DNA of 9,787 nt, taken from assembly GCA_015487255.1 (NCBI GenBank), contig WFQA01000293.1:1-9787 (forward strand). The letters run 5' to 3'. The notes beneath the pieces are model-generated. The model saw only the letters and a list, made by a program, of their open reading frames with translations. It was not told the origin of the DNA and did not search any database. The translations under genes were made by a program, and so were the position numbers. Shown here in pieces: positions 7,134-9,787 of the stretch. This stretch comes from Paracoccaceae bacterium. Lineage in GTDB: Bacteria > Pseudomonadota > Alphaproteobacteria > Rhodobacterales > Rhodobacteraceae. The stretch's first letter is position 1; each line of letters begins with the position of its first letter.

Positions 7134-7176
7134 TGCCTTTGCCTCTGCGGGGCTGAAGCCCCACTCGGCAAAGGCA
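7134..7176. repeat. Nested hairpin: 10-bp outer stem and 5-bp inner stem
   Basis: TGCCTTTGCC (7134-7143) is the exact reverse complement of GGCAAAGGCA (7167-7176). Inside the 23-nt loop is a second stem GGGGC-TGAA-GCCCC (7149-7162). This is the strongest extended structure in the gap and may act as a bidirectional terminator or be a repeat element. Confidence 0.6.
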
Positions 7177-7178
7177 CG

Positions 7179-7198
7179 GTTTTCAACAAGTTGAAAAC
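7179..7198. repeat. 20-bp near-perfect palindrome
   Basis: GTTTTCAAC-AA-GTTGAAAAC: 9-bp arms around a 2-nt centre, 2 bp after the nested hairpin ends. With so short a centre it looks more like a dyad protein-binding site than a typical RNA hairpin, but it lies between the 3' ends of two convergent genes. Confidence 0.6.
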
Positions 7199-7287
7199 AC
7201 GGCTGGCCGGCGGCGGTGGCCTCGCTTGCGCTCGGCGGACCTTATCGCCATCTTGTTCTCATGGCTTAAAAACCATGCGGCCACACC

Positions 7288-8490
7288 CTAGCGCTGCACC
7301 GTGATCTGGGTCACATCAATCGAGGCGCTCTTGAAGCCCGCCGCGCAGGAGGTGAGGTAAAAATCCCACATCCGTTTGAAATCATCGTCAAAGCCAAGCT
7401 GCGCCACCTTCTCCCAGTTTGTTGAAAAATCCCGGTGCCACAATCGCAGGGTTTTGGAATAACTCTGGCCAAATTCGATGGAGCCTGTCACCTTCAGCCC
7501 CGCATCCAAAATCACCCGTTTCAGCGCCTCCGGGCTGGGCAGCATACCCCCCGGAAAAATATATTTCTGGATAAAATCAACGTTTTTGCGATAGGTCTGC
7601 CACAGCCCGTCTTCCATGATGATAATCTGTAGCGTTGCCCGCCCGGTTGCGTTCAGCCGGTCGCGCACCACATCAAAATAGGTGGGCCAGTAGCGCTCGC
7701 CCACCGCCTCGAACATCTCGATCGAGGCGATGCCGTCAAAGCGGCCCTTTTCGTCGCGATAATCCTGCATCACGATCTCGACCCGCTCGTTCAGCCCGGC
7801 CTCAAATATCCTCTGCCTGGCGAAATCATGCTGTTCTTTCGAGACCGTCAGCCCGCGCACCTTGGCCCCGCGCACCGTTGCCGCATATTCGGCAAACCCG
7901 CCCCAGCCGCAGCCGATCTCCAACAGACTGTCGCCCTGCTTCACCCCGATCCCGTCACAGATCAGCGCATATTTCAGCTTTTGCGCCTCGGCGAGGCTCT
8001 CATCCGCACGAAAACAGGCCGAAGAATAGGTCATGCTTTCGTCCAGCCACAATGCGTAAAACGCGTTGCCGAGATCATAGTGATGGCTAATATTCTTACG
8101 CGCCTGCCCCTTAGAATTGCGGCGCAGCCAGTGGCGAAACCGCTCGTAATTGCGCGCCAGCGCCGCCACTTTCAATGAGGGGGTGACCTCGCGATTATTC
8201 AGGTAGATCGCATCGAGCAGGGTTTGCAGGTCGGGGCTGTCAAACCAACCCTCAAGGTAGCTTTCGGCAAAGCCGAGCTTGCCCTCACGCATGATGCGGG
8301 CAAACATGCGCACATCATGCACATCGGCCCGGCCATGCGGCCCCGGCTCGCGCCCCTCGGCCCTGAATACCCGCCCGTCAGGCAGGGCAAATTCCACCGA
8401 CCCATAGCGGAATTTTTTGATGATCTGAAAGGTCGGCGCAAACCAGCGCGGCAAGCCGCGTTGCCCCTTGGTACTGTAGAGAATCTCCAT
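7288..8490 (-). CDS. cfa: Cyclopropane-fatty-acyl-phospholipid synthase family methyltransferase
   Basis: This 400-aa SAM-dependent enzyme is expected to add a methylene or methyl group across the double bond of unsaturated acyl chains in membrane phospholipids. An N-terminal lipid-binding domain covers about 1-125. The catalytic domain carries YDLGN (138-142), MTYSSACF (153-160), SAM motif I LEIGCGWGGFAEY (190-202), SIEMFEAVG (256-264) and KYIFPGGMLPS (309-319). Compared with E. coli CFA (positions from memory), the bicarbonate-site Glu (Glu261) and Tyr (Tyr344) are kept, but Cys139 aligns with Ser157 and His266 with Gln288. ATG at 8490 is preferred to TTG at 8496 because AGGGG lies about 9 nt before it. 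It follows the class V PLP gene by 42 bp on the same strand, a probable operon. Alternative: a methylase making 11-methyl or furan-type fatty acids (UfaM-like), known from Rhodobacter. Confidence 0.9.
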   Translation of the reverse strand: MEILYSTKGQRGLPRWFAPTFQIIKKFRYGSVEFALPDGRVFRAEGREPGPHGRADVHDVRMFARIMREGKLGFAESYLEGWFDSPDLQTLLDAIYLNNREVTPSLKVAALARNYERFRHWLRRNSKGQARKNISHHYDLGNAFYALWLDESMTYSSACFRADESLAEAQKLKYALICDGIGVKQGDSLLEIGCGWGGFAEYAATVRGAKVRGLTVSKEQHDFARQRIFEAGLNERVEIVMQDYRDEKGRFDGIASIEMFEAVGERYWPTYFDVVRDRLNATGRATLQIIIMEDGLWQTYRKNVDFIQKYIFPGGMLPSPEALKRVILDAGLKVTGSIEFGQSYSKTLRLWHRDFSTNWEKVAQLGFDDDFKRMWDFYLTSCAAGFKSASIDVTQITVQR

Positions 8491-8532
8491 AACCAACCCC
8501 TTTCAAAGACAGGTTAACCGATTTGCGCCAAA

Positions 8533-9750
8533 TCACAAAACCCGGTCCAGCGCTTTGATCAGCTTCTCCACCTCTGCCGCGCTGGTATAATGCACAAAGC
8601 TCAACCGCAGCGCCCCATGGGCAGGCTCCACCCCCAGCGCTTCCAGCAGCCGCACCGCGTAAAAATCGCCACCTCCCGCCATAACCCCGTGGGGCACCAG
8701 AGCCTGCGCCAATTCATAACCCGGCTTGTTGGCCACCAGTGAAACCGTCGCCACCCGCCCTGCCCCTGGCCCGAGCAGGCGCAAATCGTTGCGCCCGTGC
8801 AGATACGCCATGAGCGGGCTGAGCAAACCTGCCTCATGCGCCGCAAAAAGATCATGCACCAGGCGCCCGCGCAGGGCAGCATCCGGCTCGGGCTTGAAAT
8901 GATGCGCATGCACCATGTCCAGATAATCAACCATGCCGGCACAGGCCGCCACCTGCGCGTGATCCGGCCCGGCCGGGGTGAAGCGCTTGTAACGCACATC
9001 TTCATTGAAATAATGCCCCTGATTGGGCAGCACATCCGCCAATGCGCGCCTGATAGCCATTATCCCCTGATGCGGGCCAAAGGTCTTATAGGCCGAAAAC
9101 AGGTAGATATCTGCGCCGAGGCCGCCAATATCGGGCAGGCCATGCGGGGCGGCGCTTACCCCGTCCACACAGCTATAAGCCCCCGCCGCGCGCACCATAT
9201 CACAAATTTCCACCACCGGATTGATCTCGCCCACCAAGTTGGACACATGCGGAAAGCAAACCAGCCTCACCCGCTCATCCAGCAAGCGCGCCAGTCCCGC
9301 AAGGTCCAGATGCCCAACCTCGTCCACCCGCCACTCCCGCACCTCTATGCCGCGCTCTGCCAAGCGCCGCCACGGGCCGGAATTGGCTTCATGGTCCTGG
9401 TTGGTCACAATAATCGCGTCACCCTCACCAAGCATCTGGCCGAAAGCCTGCGCCAGCACATAGGTGTTTTGCGTGGTGGATGGCCCGAAGCTCAGCTCGT
9501 CGGTTGCAATATTCAGCACCGCGGCGAGCCGCGCCCGCGCTTCGTCCATCTCCTCCCCCGCCAAGCGGCTGGCCTCAAACGGATAATAGGGCTGCACCTT
9601 GCGCTGGTGGTAATAGCGCGTCAGCCGCTCGATCACCGGTGCGCAGGTATAGCTCCCGCCCGCATTTTCAAAAAACGCCTGCCCGTGCAAGCTCGGCTCG
9701 CTAAACGCCGGAAACTGGCTACGGATAAAATCTATATCGAGCGTGGTCAT
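8533..9750 (-). CDS. Class V PLP-dependent enzyme, cysteine-desulfurase-like but lacking the catalytic Cys
   Basis: This 405-aa fold-type I enzyme has the usual class V landmarks. These are FFENAGGSY (26-34), GPSTTQNTY (89-97) for phosphate binding, PLP-stacking His120 (DHEAN), Asp196 (CVDGVSA) contacting the pyridine N, and Lys222 as the Schiff-base lysine (YLFSAYKTFGPHQG). At the loop where CsdA/SufS carry the persulfide Cys (RTGxHCA), this protein has MAGGGDFYA (357-365), with Asp362 aligned to the Cys. Ordinary cysteine desulfurase chemistry is therefore unlikely. It resembles the VC1184-like subgroup of the desulfurase family (from memory), whose function is not established. ATG at 9750 is preferred over TTG at 9762; a short TTGGA precedes it. 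It lies upstream of the CFA-family gene in the same direction, and may be the first gene of that transcript. Only 37 bp upstream are visible. Confidence 0.88.
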   Translation of the reverse strand: MTTLDIDFIRSQFPAFSEPSLHGQAFFENAGGSYTCAPVIERLTRYYHQRKVQPYYPFEASRLAGEEMDEARARLAAVLNIATDELSFGPSTTQNTYVLAQAFGQMLGEGDAIIVTNQDHEANSGPWRRLAERGIEVREWRVDEVGHLDLAGLARLLDERVRLVCFPHVSNLVGEINPVVEICDMVRAAGAYSCVDGVSAAPHGLPDIGGLGADIYLFSAYKTFGPHQGIMAIRRALADVLPNQGHYFNEDVRYKRFTPAGPDHAQVAACAGMVDYLDMVHAHHFKPEPDAALRGRLVHDLFAAHEAGLLSPLMAYLHGRNDLRLLGPGAGRVATVSLVANKPGYELAQALVPHGVMAGGGDFYAVRLLEALGVEPAHGALRLSFVHYTSAAEVEKLIKALDRVL

Positions 9751-9787
9751 GTTATTTTCCAAATTGTTTAAATATCCGCCGGGTGAA

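Larger units (their letters stand above)
6996..7235. repeat. 12-bp inverted repeat pair bracketing the convergent gap
   Basis: CCGAGCGCAAGC at 6996-7007 has an exact reverse complement, GCTTGCGCTCGG, at 7224-7235. A second, permuted pair lies beside it: GGCCACCG at 6991-6998 and CGGTGGCC at 7214-7221. The first arm also folds on itself: CCGAGC-GCAA-GCTCGG (6996-7011), a 6-bp stem with a stable GNRA tetraloop. The arrangement suggests two copies of a small GC-rich intergenic repeat in opposite orientation. Confidence 0.55.
6977..7287. other. Gene-free convergent gap packed with hairpins
   Basis: These 311 bp separate two genes transcribed toward each other. Open frames here lack ribosome-binding sites and sensible composition, so I see no gene. 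Instead there are at least seven short inverted repeats of different sequence (the strongest entered separately). They also include CCACC/GGTGG at 7078-7093 and CATGG/CCATG at 7260-7277. Some may end transcription of both flanking genes, but none has a clear U-tract after the stem. Confidence 0.6.

Noticed and set aside
6977..7287. CRISPR array
   Set aside because: Repeats here differ in sequence and spacing; there is no regular repeat-spacer pattern and no cas gene.
6849..7304. Plus-strand open frames extending into the convergent gap
   Set aside because: They overlap the DUF6134-like gene or the hairpin region, lack ribosome-binding sites, and read through palindromes.
8797..9771. 324-codon open frame on the plus strand
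   Set aside because: It is the shadow of the class V PLP gene; the minus-strand protein has clear motifs and this one has none.

Overview
The window looks like the junction between a mobile genomic island (left, about 1-2443) and a conserved chromosomal backbone (right, about 2444-9787) of an alphaproteobacterium, most likely of the Rhodobacterales. This rests on remembered family resemblance: the cysteine synthase, the DUF3772-type MscS channel and the class V aminotransferase all read like Rhodobacteraceae proteins. The backbone is GC-rich, while the hypothetical gene and the integrase leader in the island are visibly AT-rich. No database search was possible.

Left region. Positions 1-131 carry the edge of an IS256-family insertion sequence: the first 21 codons of its transposase on the minus strand and the presumed terminal inverted repeat ending near 131. 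Next, on the minus strand, come a hypothetical 313-aa protein (157-1098) and a complete tyrosine recombinase of the P4/tRNA-island type (1091-2293) with all six catalytic residues. The hypothetical gene starts inside the last codons of the integrase, so the two are probably translationally coupled. A good sigma70-like promoter for the integrase is visible, with a 12-bp-spaced direct repeat (ATACCAC on the plus strand) at its predicted transcription start. The integrase begins 150 bp from the CCA end of a tRNA-Ser(GGA) gene (2444-2533), which is the probable attachment site. The far island end lies outside the window to the left.

Right region. Three minus-strand backbone units follow. First is cysK (5079-6119), with a large multi-membrane mechanosensitive channel gene (2701-5046) 32 bp downstream. 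Divergent from cysK is a plus-strand gene for a Tat-exported DUF6134-like protein (6293-6976). Convergent to it is a minus-strand pair: a class V PLP-dependent enzyme (8533-9750) and a cyclopropane-fatty-acyl-phospholipid-synthase-family methyltransferase (7288-8490). The 311-bp gap between the convergent genes holds a dense series of unrelated hairpins and inverted repeats rather than a gene.

What deserves attention. I see no clear new multi-gene system. The better leads are the integrase-coupled unknown gene, the repeat at the integrase start site, the hairpin-packed gap, the PLP enzyme that looks like a cysteine desulfurase but has Asp where the catalytic Cys should be, and the CFA-family enzyme with changed residues at the bicarbonate site. 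The cargo of the island lies mostly beyond the left edge.
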